Shown here piece after piece: positions 1 to 7,899 of a stretch of 45,270 nucleotides of DNA. This stretch comes from CAYNEI01 sp964396185. Lineage in GTDB: Archaea; Thermoplasmatota; SW-10-69-26. The stretch is from NCBI GenBank assembly GCA_964396185.1, contig CAYNEI010000019.1:1-45270 (forward strand), written 5' to 3'. Made by a program: the position numbers and the translations under genes. The notes under the pieces are model-generated. The model saw only the letters and a program-made list of their open reading frames with translations, was not told the DNA's origin and did not search any database. Position 1 is the first letter of the stretch; the number at the start of each line of letters is the position of its first letter.

Positions 1-1
1 G

Positions 2-1477
2 GTGCAGCGCCTGGCCCGCGAACACCGGGTCTTCACCGCCCCCTGGCACCCCCTGGGCCCGGCCGAGCGCGCCCCCCGCACCGTCGCCTTCGCGCTGGGC
101 TACCTCTACTCCCAGGCCGAAGCGGGCTACTACTGCCCGGCCTGCATGACCGACGGGGCCGCCTTCGTGCTCGACCGCCACGCCCCCGACGAGCTCCGCG
201 AGCGCTACGTCCCCCGCCTGACCTCGCTCTCCACGGACGCGCCGTCTAGCGCTGAAGATGCGCCCCTCGAAGGGGCGATGTACCTGACCGAGAAAGCCGG
301 CGGCAGCGACGTCGGCGGTGCGACCGCCACCGTGGCCCGGCAAGCCGAGGATGGGGGCTGGCGGCTGACCGGCGAGAAGTGGTTCGCGAGCAACTGCGTG
401 GCCGGGCTTGCCTTGGCGCTGGCCCGCATGCCAGGCACGGATGCCAGCGAAGGCACGCGCGGGCTGGGGCTCTTCGCCGTACCTCGCCACCTCCCGGATG
501 GCTCCCCGAACCCTGGTGTTCGCATCGAGCGGCTGAAAGACAAGCTCGGGGTCACGAGCATGCCCACAGGCGAGATCGTGCTCGACGATGCCGTGGCCTA
601 CCTGGTGCGCGACCAGGATGGCGGGTTCAAGGCCATGGCCGAGATGGTCAACCTCTCCCGGCTCTACAACGCCGTGACCAGCGTGGCCATCATGCGCCGC
701 TCACTGCGCGAGGGCCTGCGCGCCGGCGCGACACGCCAGGCCTTCGGGCGCGAACTGCGCGAGCACCCGCTCTTCGCGCGCAAGCTCGTCGAGCTCACGG
801 TCGATACGGAAGGGGCGCTGGCCTTCGTGATGGACACCGCCGAGGTGTTCGATGCGTGGGCCGACGGGGACATGGACGGTGACGGGGGGGCGCGCGCCTT
901 GCTGCGAGCGCTGACCCCCATGGCCAAGGCGGCCACGGCCAAGCTGGCCGTCGAGGCTGCCAGCGAGGGATGCGAGCTCGTGGGCGGCAACGGCTACATC
1001 GAGGAGTACGTCACGCCCCGGCTGCTGCGAGACGCCCAGGTGTTGCCGATCTGGGAGGGCACCACGAACATCCAGGGCCTCGACCTGCTTCGTGCCCAGG
1101 CCAAGGAGGACGCGCTCGTCGTGTTCGCCACGCACGTCGAGGCGACCGTGGGCCAAGCCGACGGGCACAGCCCGGTGAAACGAGCCGTCGACCGGATGCG
1201 GGCGAGCTTGGAGGACCTCGTTGGACAGGCCAAGCAACTCCAGCAGGCCAGCCAGGAGGAGATGGAGCTGGCCGCCCTGGATCTGCTCTTCCAGGCCTAC
1301 CACACCCACACCACGGCCCTGCTCGCCCGGCTGGCAAGCCAGACCGAGAGCAAGCGCCTCGCACACATCGCTGAGGTCTACGCGGCACGCCACCTCGAAG
1401 CTGACCCCAGGCAAGCCGCCATGGAGGTCCGCGAGGCGACCCTGGAGGCCGGCCTGGAGATCGCCTACCCCTTCTAG
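2..1477 (+). CDS. Acyl-CoA dehydrogenase, AidB-like (5' end cut by window)
   Basis: FAD-dependent acyl-CoA dehydrogenase, expected to oxidise an acyl-CoA to the trans-2-enoyl-CoA in the cytosol and pass electrons to ETF. Residues 95-107 (YLTEKAGGSDVGG) match the FAD/substrate-loop signature. Residues about 323-360 carry the C-terminal signature, including GGNGYIEEY and IWEGTTNIQG. The region after residue 370 is an extra helical C-terminal part, as in the AidB-like branch. The GTG at base 2 opens the visible frame, but family members usually have further N-terminal residues, so the true start probably lies outside the window. The physiological acyl substrate cannot be read from the sequence. 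The next gene has its own promoter, so this appears to be the last gene of its transcript. Confidence 0.88.
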   Translation: MQRLAREHRVFTAPWHPLGPAERAPRTVAFALGYLYSQAEAGYYCPACMTDGAAFVLDRHAPDELRERYVPRLTSLSTDAPSSAEDAPLEGAMYLTEKAGGSDVGGATATVARQAEDGGWRLTGEKWFASNCVAGLALALARMPGTDASEGTRGLGLFAVPRHLPDGSPNPGVRIERLKDKLGVTSMPTGEIVLDDAVAYLVRDQDGGFKAMAEMVNLSRLYNAVTSVAIMRRSLREGLRAGATRQAFGRELREHPLFARKLVELTVDTEGALAFVMDTAEVFDAWADGDMDGDGGARALLRALTPMAKAATAKLAVEAASEGCELVGGNGYIEEYVTPRLLRDAQVLPIWEGTTNIQGLDLLRAQAKEDALVVFATHVEATVGQADGHSPVKRAVDRMRASLEDLVGQAKQLQQASQEEMELAALDLLFQAYHTHTTALLARLASQTESKRLAHIAEVYAARHLEADPRQAAMEVREATLEAGLEIAYPF

Positions 1478-1538
1478 CGCGCACGCACGGCGAAAGCCCA
1501 GGCGTGCGCGCTCTCTTCATCACAGAGGATAGCGCACG

Positions 1539-1546
1539 GCTTATCC
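1539..1546 (+). promoter_or_regulatory. TATA-like element of the 1568 membrane-protein gene
   Basis: GCTTATCC is centred about 26 bases before the ATG at 1568, the spacing expected for a leaderless archaeal mRNA. No ribosome-binding site precedes that ATG. Confidence 0.5.
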
Positions 1547-1567
1547 CATCGGCCCTATGGTCGGTCC

Positions 1568-2224
1568 ATGACCCAAGCCGCGACGTCGGGTGCCGGCTCC
1601 TTCTCGGTCGAGGAGGCGGTGGAGGAGATCGGCCGGGTGGAAGCGCTCTCGGATGCTCTGGAGGCGCGTACGAGCGCGCTGACCTGGATGGTCTGGGGCT
1701 TGACGATGGCTGGGATCTTCGTCTCGTACAGCTACGTGGGCGCGATCTTCGACGCCTACAGCTCGGATGTCGAGATCCTCTTCCCAGTGCTCTGGATCCC
1801 GTGGGTCGCCATGGCCGTGGTCATCACGCGCGTGCTCTGGTCCTCGGCGGGCCTGGTGATGCCAGCCGACCTGCAGGGCAGCGACCGGGAGGGCATCTTG
1901 AGCGGCATCGTCTTCCTGGGCCTCATCTTCGGGGGTCTCTACCTCGTCTCCCGGGTGGACGTGGCGATGCTGGAGCCGGCGGTGGTCCTGCTCGCCGTCG
2001 GCGTGGCCACGGGCGCCCTGGCGATCCTGGGTGTGAACGCCTCCGGTCGGATCGAGCGCCGCGCCGGCGTGCTCGCGGGGGTCGGCATCGCCGGCGTGGC
2101 CCTGGTCGCGACACCGATCGTGGGGACAGGAGGCACGGGCTACGCCTGGCTGAGCCTGATCGCGCCGGTCACCTCAGCGCTGGCCTACTTCGCGGTGGCC
2201 GCCGTGATCCTCCGGCTCGGGTGA
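1568..2224 (+). CDS. Multi-pass membrane protein of unknown function
   Basis: Predicted integral membrane protein of 218 residues with a short acidic cytosolic N-terminus (residues 1-37, SVEEAVEEIGRVEALSDALE) followed by about six hydrophobic segments from residue 38 to the C-terminus. I do not recognise a catalytic or transport motif. It is followed after 8 bases by a small winged-helix protein in the same direction. A membrane protein paired with a winged-helix regulator is a common archaeal arrangement, so the two are probably co-expressed and may form a sensing pair; that is inference. Start choice rests on the TATA-like element at the leaderless distance. Confidence 0.75.
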   Translation: MTQAATSGAGSFSVEEAVEEIGRVEALSDALEARTSALTWMVWGLTMAGIFVSYSYVGAIFDAYSSDVEILFPVLWIPWVAMAVVITRVLWSSAGLVMPADLQGSDREGILSGIVFLGLIFGGLYLVSRVDVAMLEPAVVLLAVGVATGALAILGVNASGRIERRAGVLAGVGIAGVALVATPIVGTGGTGYAWLSLIAPVTSALAYFAVAAVILRLG

Positions 2225-2232
2225 GGCCGACC

Positions 2233-2571
2233 ATGGATCTCCCAGAGCTGGATCCGGTCATCCACCAACCCACGCGCTTGCGCATCGTGACCCTGCTGCA
2301 TCGCAACCGCGACGCCGCGCTTGCGTGGACGCGCGAGGCCCTGGAGCTGACCTACGGGAACCTGGACAGCCACGTCTCCACGCTGGAGGAGGCGGGCTTC
2401 GTGGAGCGCCGCCGCGCGCTCACCCCGGCCGGGTTCCAGGTGCGCCTCCGGTTGACCGCGAAGGGCCAGGCTGCCTACGACGCCTACCTGGACAGCCTGA
2501 GGGCCTACCTGGAAGGGGCCCAGACCCCTCAAGGGCCTACAGGAGCCCCCGCTTCTCAAGCACCTCGCTGA
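2233..2571 (+). CDS. Small winged-helix DNA-binding regulator
   Basis: 112-residue ArsR/MarR-like transcription regulator. Residues 8-85 form one winged-helix domain: P-x-R-L-R-I-V-T-L-L opens helix 1, GNLDSHVSTLEEAGFVE is the recognition helix region and the following RRRALTPAGFQVRLRLTAKG is the wing. It resembles the archaeal type with a helix reading transition from L-x-Y-G-N-L-x-x-H. The tail after residue 95 is short, polar and probably disordered. The gene starts 8 bases after the membrane-protein gene and likely shares its transcript. Its last 35 bases overlap the convergent pterin dehydratase gene. The target genes are unknown; autoregulation of the pair is plausible but not shown. 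Confidence 0.85.
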   Translation: MDLPELDPVIHQPTRLRIVTLLHRNRDAALAWTREALELTYGNLDSHVSTLEEAGFVERRRALTPAGFQVRLRLTAKGQAAYDAYLDSLRAYLEGAQTPQGPTGAPASQAPR

Positions 2572-2821
2572 TCGAGGTCGCGAGGGTCTCGTCACGATCC
2601 GAGAGGCCACCGATGTCGTGGCTCCAGCTGGCGATGCGTAGCGTGTTGTAGGATTCGATGTGCACGTCCGGGTGGTGCATCTGGTCCTCGGCGATGTGGG
2701 TGATCTCCTGGATGATATCCACGGCCTGGACGAAGTCCTCGGTCTCGACCTGGATCTCGATCCTGTCCCCCTCAGGGGTCAGCGTCCAGCCATCCGGGAT
2801 CTCGAAGGGTGGGTTGCTCAT
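2537..2821 (-). CDS. Pterin-4a-carbinolamine dehydratase (PCD/DCoH family)
   Basis: 94-residue cytosolic enzyme of the PCD/DCoH family, which dehydrates 4a-hydroxytetrahydropterin to a quinonoid dihydropterin; in archaea the same fold may serve molybdopterin or pterin recycling. The family pattern is complete: E45, H49-H50-P51, Y58, H68 and the acidic residue after SWSHDIGGLSDRD. The ATG at 2821 gives the normal family length. A longer frame continues upstream but lies inside the PQQ-repeat gene and is not credible. Its 3' end overlaps the convergent winged-helix gene by 35 bases, so the two transcripts are antisense at their ends. Confidence 0.9.
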   Translation of the reverse strand: MSNPPFEIPDGWTLTPEGDRIEIQVETEDFVQAVDIIQEITHIAEDQMHHPDVHIESYNTLRIASWSHDIGGLSDRDETLATSISEVLEKRGLL

Positions 2822-2894
2822 GGTGACACCGGAGCTCCCAGGCCCCTGGCGGGGTTTCAACCTGACGCCTCTTCCCACCTGGGCCTGCGTGAGA

Positions 2895-4142
2895 TCACGG
2901 TAGCGCTTCCAGCACGTAGAGCCGCCCGGGCCGTTCGTCGGCGCGCTCGGTGAACGCGATCTGGCCCCCGCCGACCCCGGCCGAGCTGGACACGCGCCCG
3001 TTGGCCTCGTAGCGCCAGACCATGGCGCCGGTCGTGGCGTTGAAGGCGTAGAGATGCTCGTCATACGAGCCCACGAGCACGGTGTCCCCGGCGATGACCG
3101 GGCTGGAGAGCACCGAGCCCCCGGTCCCGCGGCGCCACACCAGCTCGCCCGTGCCAGCGTCCAGGGCGTAGACGGTGTCGTCGAAGCTGCCCACGTAGAG
3201 GATGCCCGTGGCGGGGTCGATGGCCACGCCACCCATGACGTTGCCGTCGGTCTCGTAGGCCCAGACCAGCTCGCCGGTGGCCAGCTCCACCCGGTAGACG
3301 TGGTCGTCCCAGGAGCCCGCGTAGGCCGAGCCCGCGTAGACCGCCACCGGGCCCTTGATGGGCTCGTCGGTCTCGAAGGTCCAGGCCAGCTCCCGGGTCG
3401 AGGTGTTCCAGGCGTAGAGGAGGCCGTCGTTGGCGCCCACCACGAACCGGTCGGCCTCGGGGTCCAGCGCGATCGACGAGTGCGGGTGGTCGGTGATGCG
3501 CTCGTCCCGCCAGAGCTCCTCGCCGGTCTGGGCATCCACGATGGAGACGTGGCCGCTGGGCTCAGGCGTCTCCACGGCCATGTAGATCAGGCCCTCGTGG
3601 TAGAGGGGGCTGGCACCGATGGAGCCCCCGAGACGGGTGCGCCAAAGCTCCTCGCCGGTCTCCAGCTCGAAGGCGTAGAGGGCCCCGTCGTAGGCACCCA
3701 GATAAACGGTCCCGTTGTGCACCACGGGTGTGCCGTGGAAGCCGTTGTTCGACGGCCACGAGGCCGCAGCCCAGAGGACCTCGCCTGCGTGGCTGACCCG
3801 GTAGAGGATGCCCGTGTCGCCAGGGACCAGCCAGCTCCCGTCCACGTACAGGGGGCTGGACTTGGCCGCGGTGTGGGTGCCTTTGTTGATGCCTGGCAGG
3901 CTCCAGGCCAGCGTGATGGCCTCTGGCGCGGTCTCGTTGGGTTGGTAGCCGATGCGGTGCACGCCTCCCCGCCAGGTGACCGTGTCCTCCTCGGGAGCGT
4001 AGCGTGCGGGGTCCTCCGCGCTGCTACCGGACCGGGATGCCGCGGCCTCCCCGCTGGTCGAGGAGGGCTGGCCTGGGAGCACGGAGGTGCAGCCGGTTAA
4101 GAGGAGGGCCAGGCAGAGCACAAGGGTCGCGGCGGGACGCAT
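2895..4142 (-). CDS. PQQ-like beta-propeller lipoprotein
   Basis: 415-residue exported lipoprotein. Residues 1-18 are a signal peptide ending in the lipobox LLTGC, so C18 should be lipidated and the protein anchored outside the membrane. From about residue 65 to the end there are roughly seven to eight propeller blades with the PQQ repeat signature, such as GTVYLGAYDGALYAFE, GEELWRT and GILYVGSFDDTVYALD. These make an eight-bladed BamB-like or PQQ-enzyme-like fold. No quinoprotein dehydrogenase catalytic residues were identified, so a binding or scaffold role is more likely than oxidation. The start at 4142 places a TATA-like element (4168-4176) at leaderless distance; the in-frame upstream codons are not needed. 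Confidence 0.88.
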   Translation of the reverse strand: MRPAATLVLCLALLLTGCTSVLPGQPSSTSGEAAASRSGSSAEDPARYAPEEDTVTWRGGVHRIGYQPNETAPEAITLAWSLPGINKGTHTAAKSSPLYVDGSWLVPGDTGILYRVSHAGEVLWAAASWPSNNGFHGTPVVHNGTVYLGAYDGALYAFELETGEELWRTRLGGSIGASPLYHEGLIYMAVETPEPSGHVSIVDAQTGEELWRDERITDHPHSSIALDPEADRFVVGANDGLLYAWNTSTRELAWTFETDEPIKGPVAVYAGSAYAGSWDDHVYRVELATGELVWAYETDGNVMGGVAIDPATGILYVGSFDDTVYALDAGTGELVWRRGTGGSVLSSPVIAGDTVLVGSYDEHLYAFNATTGAMVWRYEANGRVSSSAGVGGGQIAFTERADERPGRLYVLEALP

Positions 4143-4167
4143 GGAGGGGGGCAGGGCAACGGGCCGT

Positions 4168-4176
4168 GGTAAGCTT
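4168..4176 (-). promoter_or_regulatory. TATA-like element of the PQQ lipoprotein gene
   Basis: On the minus strand AAGCTTACC is centred about 28 bases before the ATG at 4142, consistent with a leaderless transcript. The AAGCTT core is palindromic, so the element could also assist the divergent aminotransferase. Confidence 0.4.
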
Positions 4177-4249
4177 GCTGGACCGGGAGCCCATGACTCA
4201 GCGGTCCGAGCGACCGCCACGCTTTCGTGCCAGGGACGCATGTCAGGGC

Positions 4250-5461
4250 ATGGTCGTCACGACGCCCAGCGAGCACGCCTTGGCCGATCCCCGGCTGGCC
4301 GAGCGGGTCAACCTCTTCCCCGAGAGCGTGATCCGGGAGATGACGCGCATCGCCAACCGGCACGGCGCGGTCAACCTGGGCCAGGGCTTCCCGGACTTCG
4401 ACCCACCCAGCGAGATGGTACAGGCCGCCCACGAGGCCCTGGATGGCCCGTACAACCAGTACGCCACCACGTGGGGCACCCAGGGCCTTCGCGAGGCCAT
4501 CTGCCGCAAGGCCGGCAACTTCAACGGGATCGAGGCCGACCCGGATGAGAACGTGACGGTGACGTGCGGGGCCACCGAGGCCATGATGTGTGCGATGCTC
4601 TCGCTGGTGGACCCCGGCGACGAGGTGGTGCTCTTCGACCCGTACTACGAGAACTACGGGCCGGACGCTGTGATGAGCGGGGCCACGCTCAAGACGGTCC
4701 CCCTAAGGCCCGACCACGCGTTCACCTACGACGAGGAGGTGCTCAAGGACGCCTTCGGCCAAGGCACGAAGGCCATCATCCTGAACACGCCCAACAACCC
4801 GACGGGCAAGGTCTTCACCCGGGACGAGCAGCAGGTGATCGCTGACCTCTGCATCGACCACGATGTCGTGTGCGTGACCGACGAGATCTACGAGCACATC
4901 CTCTACGACGACCGCGAGCACGTGAGCATGGCCACGCTCCCGGGAATGGCTGAGCGCACGATCACGATCACCGGTGCCTCCAAGACCTACTCGTGCACCG
5001 GGTGGCGCGTGGCCTGGGCCATCGCTCCACCAGAGATGAGCATCGCGCTTCGCCGCACCCACGACTTCCTCACCGTGGGTGCCCCCCATCCGCTCCAGGT
5101 GGGCGTCGAGGCGGCCCTGGAGCTCCCTCAGCGCTACTACGACGATCTCTTGGCGCGCTACACCAAGCAGCGAGGCCATCTCGTCGAGTTGCTCGCGGGG
5201 GCCGGGTTCGACCCGGTGACCCCGGAGGGCGCCTACTACGTCATGGCCGACTTCACCGGCGTGGAGGGCCCCAAGGAGGCCCAGCGCGACTCCCGGAGCT
5301 TCGCTGAATGGCTCACGAGCGAGGTGGGCCTCACCGGCGTGCCGGGCGGCTCGTTCTACCACAAGCCAGGCGTGGGGGAGGATCTGATCCGCTTCCACTT
5401 CGCGGTGACCGAGAAGACGCTCGAGGCCGCCGAGGCCAAGCTTGAGGCCGCCTTCCGGTGA
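4250..5461 (+). CDS. Class I/II pyridoxal-phosphate aminotransferase
   Basis: 403-residue fold-type I PLP aminotransferase. NLGQGFPDFDPP (residues 42-53) is typical of the methionine/kynurenine/aspartate-type aminotransferase branch. NTPNNPTGK (179-187) and DEIYEH (211-216) are cofactor-binding motifs, and the Schiff-base lysine is K245 in ASKTYSCTGWR. It transfers an amino group between an amino acid and 2-oxoglutarate in the cytosol; the amino-acid substrate cannot be fixed from sequence. The ATG at 4250 has a GCTTTCG element 27 bases upstream. An in-frame ATG at 4193 would add 19 residues rich in arginine and is less likely. It is divergent from the PQQ lipoprotein. Confidence 0.9.
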   Translation: MVVTTPSEHALADPRLAERVNLFPESVIREMTRIANRHGAVNLGQGFPDFDPPSEMVQAAHEALDGPYNQYATTWGTQGLREAICRKAGNFNGIEADPDENVTVTCGATEAMMCAMLSLVDPGDEVVLFDPYYENYGPDAVMSGATLKTVPLRPDHAFTYDEEVLKDAFGQGTKAIILNTPNNPTGKVFTRDEQQVIADLCIDHDVVCVTDEIYEHILYDDREHVSMATLPGMAERTITITGASKTYSCTGWRVAWAIAPPEMSIALRRTHDFLTVGAPHPLQVGVEAALELPQRYYDDLLARYTKQRGHLVELLAGAGFDPVTPEGAYYVMADFTGVEGPKEAQRDSRSFAEWLTSEVGLTGVPGGSFYHKPGVGEDLIRFHFAVTEKTLEAAEAKLEAAFR

Positions 5462-5474
5462 CGTTGAGAACCGC

Positions 5475-5708
5475 TCACCGCGGGTAGCTGGCCACCAGCT
5501 CGCCCCACGCGAGGGCGTCGGCCTCCATGGCCGCGAACATCTCCCCCTGCTGGGCTCCGGCAGGCACGTGGATCCGCTTGTCCACCGCGTAGGCGCTGAA
5601 CACGTAGCGGTACGCCTGGTCACCGGCCGGGGGGCACGGCCCGGCGTACCCGGTCTCGCCCCGGCCGTTCTCCCCTCCCACGGCCCCGCCGGGTGCGCGC
5701 CGGCTCAC
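5475..5708 (-). pseudogene. C-terminal remnant of a PEBP/YbhB-family protein
   Basis: The 77-residue frame encodes only the C-terminal half of a phosphatidylethanolamine-binding-protein (YbhB/Raf-kinase-inhibitor-like) domain: GRGETGYAGPCPPAGD, then YRYVFSAYAVD and a terminal helix. Intact family members have about 150-180 residues with an N-terminal half containing the D-P-D-A-P and H-W motifs. Upstream (5709-5870) hydrophobic fragments such as SLTLAVHAGARGA sit in a different frame and end in a stop, so the gene seems frameshifted and shortened rather than merely started late. A base-calling error in this GC-rich stretch could explain part of it. Its stop lies 13 bases from the convergent aminotransferase stop. 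Confidence 0.55.
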
Positions 5709-5892
5709 GCTCCCCTGGCGCCGGCGTGCACGGCCAGCGTGAGCGAGCCCCAGGCGTGCAGGCCGGCTCCCGTAGGCGCTGGAGGCTGGCCTCGGCCACG
5801 TCCAGCCCCCGCTTCAGACTGCCACCGGGAGGGAGCACCACGACGCCGGGGGCAGCGTGCCGCGAGTGTGGGCTCCCCGGGCGCCTCGTAAC

Positions 5893-5900
5893 CGTTATAG
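5893..5900. promoter_or_regulatory. TATA-like element in the PEBP/antiporter gap
   Basis: CGTTATAG is the only A/T-rich element in 5709-6002. It could drive the rightward antiporter, giving a leader of about 80 bases that includes a GGAGG at 5987-5991, or the leftward PEBP remnant. The direction is not decided by the sequence. Confidence 0.3.
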
Positions 5901-6002
5901 GGGTTCGCCTCGTCGGCCGCCCCGACGTGCTCCGAGCCCAGGGACCGAACCGTTCCCACCCACCCCACATGACCAGCCGACCCAGCGGAGGCCCCGCGCG
6001 CG

Positions 6003-7796
6003 ATGGCTGAGCCCCTGATCTTCGACCTGGGGCTCATCGTCATCCTGGGCATCGGAGCCTCCTGGATCGCCTGGCGCTTCCATCTCCCCTCGATCCTGCT
6101 CCTGCTCATCACGGGGTTCCTGGTAGGACCGGTGACTGGCATCATCGACCCCGACGCCCTCTTCGGGCGGCTGCTCTTGCCGTTGGTGGAGCTCTCTGTG
6201 GCGATCATCCTCTTCGAGGGCGCCCTGAGCCTACGGATCGTCGAGCTTGAGAAGATCGGCCGGGTGGTGCGCAACCTCATCACCCTCGGCGTCGCGGCCA
6301 CCTGGCTGGTCACCGTCGTGGCCGCGCATCTCATCGTCGGCCTCAACATCGAGCTCTCCTTCCTGCTGGGCGCGGTGCTGGTGGTCACCGGTCCCACGGT
6401 CATCATCCCCATCCTTCGCCACCTCCGGCCCAAGGCCACGGTGGGCAACGCCCTCAAATGGGAGGGGATCTTGATCGATCCCATCGGGGTCATCCTGGCG
6501 GTGCTCACCTTCGAGGCGATCCTGGCGGGTGGTATCCAGCAGGCCACCACCGTGGTCGCGCTCACGATCGGCAAGTCGCTGCTCGTGGATATCGTGGCCG
6601 GCGTGGCCGGCGGCATGTTCATCTACCTGCTCCTTCGGGAGCACTGGATCCCGGATGTCCTCCAGAACCCGATGACGCTGCTGGTGGTGCTTTCCGTCTT
6701 CCTGGTCGCCGAGAACTTCCAGTCCCAGTCGGGGCTGGCGGCCGTGACCATCATGGGCGTGGTCCTGGCCAACCAGCGGGACATCTCCATCCGGCACATC
6801 CTGGAGTTCAAGGAGAACCTCCGGGTCCTGTTCATCTCAGTCGTCTTCATCCTCCTGGCCGCCCGCCTGGAGTTCGCCGACCTCCAGCTGCTCGGTGTGC
6901 CCAGCTTCATCTTCTTGGCTGTCCTCATCCTCGTGGCCCGCCCGCTCGGCGTGGTCATCTCGACCTGGGGCTCGGAGATGGACTGGCGGGAACGGACCTT
7001 CCTGGCGTCGATGGCCCCCCGCGGGATCGTCGCCGCGGCCGTCAGCTCGATCTTCGCGATCCGGTTGGCCGATGAGGGCTACGCCCAGGCCGAGCTGCTC
7101 GTCCCGCTGACCTTCCTGGTGATCATCGGGACGGTGGCGATCTACGGCCTGGGCGCCTCGCCGCTCTCCCGGTTGCTCAAGGTGGCCACGCCCAACCCCC
7201 AGGGAGTCATGATCGTCGGCGCACATCCCTGGGCCCGCAAACTTGGCGCCCTGCTCAACGAGGCCGGCCTGCCCGTGCTCATGGTGGACACGAACCGTCG
7301 CAACCTGCAGGATGCCTGGGACCAGGGTCTGCGCACGTTCAAGGGCAGCACCTTGTCGGACACGGTGCTCGAGGAGATCGACCTGGAAGGCATCGGCCAC
7401 CTGATCTCGGTGACGCCGAACGATGAGATCAACACGCTCACCGGGCTCCACTTCCTCGAGGTGTTCGAGCGATCCAACACCTATCAGCTCCCCCCGCAAC
7501 CCGAGTCCGACGACGGGACCGAGAACGTCCCCCAGCCGCTCAGAGGCCGGCTTCTCTTCGAGGAGGGGATGACCTACACGCGCATCCGGGACATGCTCCA
7601 CTCCGGTTGGACCCTGGAGACCCAGGAGATCGAGGATGACGCGGCCGCCCTGGCGGTCACCGACGAGGAGACGCGGTTGATCGCGTTGGCGCTCCTGAAG
7701 CCGAGCGGTAACCTGGTGTTCTACACGATCGAGGAGCGCCCCCCTCCGGCGCCGGGGGACACCCTGATCCACCTGGCGCCGCCTGATCGAACCTGA
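6003..7796 (+). CDS. CPA1-type Na+/H+ antiporter with a C-terminal Rossmann-like domain
   Basis: 597-residue membrane antiporter of the NhaP-like CPA1 group, exchanging Na+ or K+ for protons. Residues 1-395 hold about twelve membrane segments; VVTGPTVIIPILRHLRP and the following KWEGILIDPIGV are the conserved core helices, the latter with the essential acidic residue. From residue 400 a TrkA-N-like regulatory domain begins (VMIVGAHPWARKLG), where the usual GxGxxG is GAHPWA, so dinucleotide binding may be altered. Residues 500-597 resemble a TrkA-C/RCK-like tail. A GGAGG at 5987-5991 stands 11 bases before the ATG. It heads a cluster of three antiporters and is followed in the same direction by the USP-fused CPA2 protein. 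Confidence 0.9.
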   Translation: MAEPLIFDLGLIVILGIGASWIAWRFHLPSILLLLITGFLVGPVTGIIDPDALFGRLLLPLVELSVAIILFEGALSLRIVELEKIGRVVRNLITLGVAATWLVTVVAAHLIVGLNIELSFLLGAVLVVTGPTVIIPILRHLRPKATVGNALKWEGILIDPIGVILAVLTFEAILAGGIQQATTVVALTIGKSLLVDIVAGVAGGMFIYLLLREHWIPDVLQNPMTLLVVLSVFLVAENFQSQSGLAAVTIMGVVLANQRDISIRHILEFKENLRVLFISVVFILLAARLEFADLQLLGVPSFIFLAVLILVARPLGVVISTWGSEMDWRERTFLASMAPRGIVAAAVSSIFAIRLADEGYAQAELLVPLTFLVIIGTVAIYGLGASPLSRLLKVATPNPQGVMIVGAHPWARKLGALLNEAGLPVLMVDTNRRNLQDAWDQGLRTFKGSTLSDTVLEEIDLEGIGHLISVTPNDEINTLTGLHFLEVFERSNTYQLPPQPESDDGTENVPQPLRGRLLFEEGMTYTRIRDMLHSGWTLETQEIEDDAAALAVTDEETRLIALALLKPSGNLVFYTIEERPPPAPGDTLIHLAPPDRT

Positions 7797-7823
7797 CCAC
7801 CCCGCACCTCCCGGGACCAGAAC

Positions 7824-7830
7824 GCTTATC
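7824..7830 (+). promoter_or_regulatory. TATA-like element of the CPA2-USP gene
   Basis: GCTTATC predicts a transcript start near 7853, leaving a leader of roughly 45 bases before the GTG at 7900. Confidence 0.4.
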
Positions 7831-7899
7831 ACCGTTCCACAGCCGTGGGGCCCGCACGCCCCTCGCCGTGGAACGCCGACGAGGCGGGGGCGACCCGGG

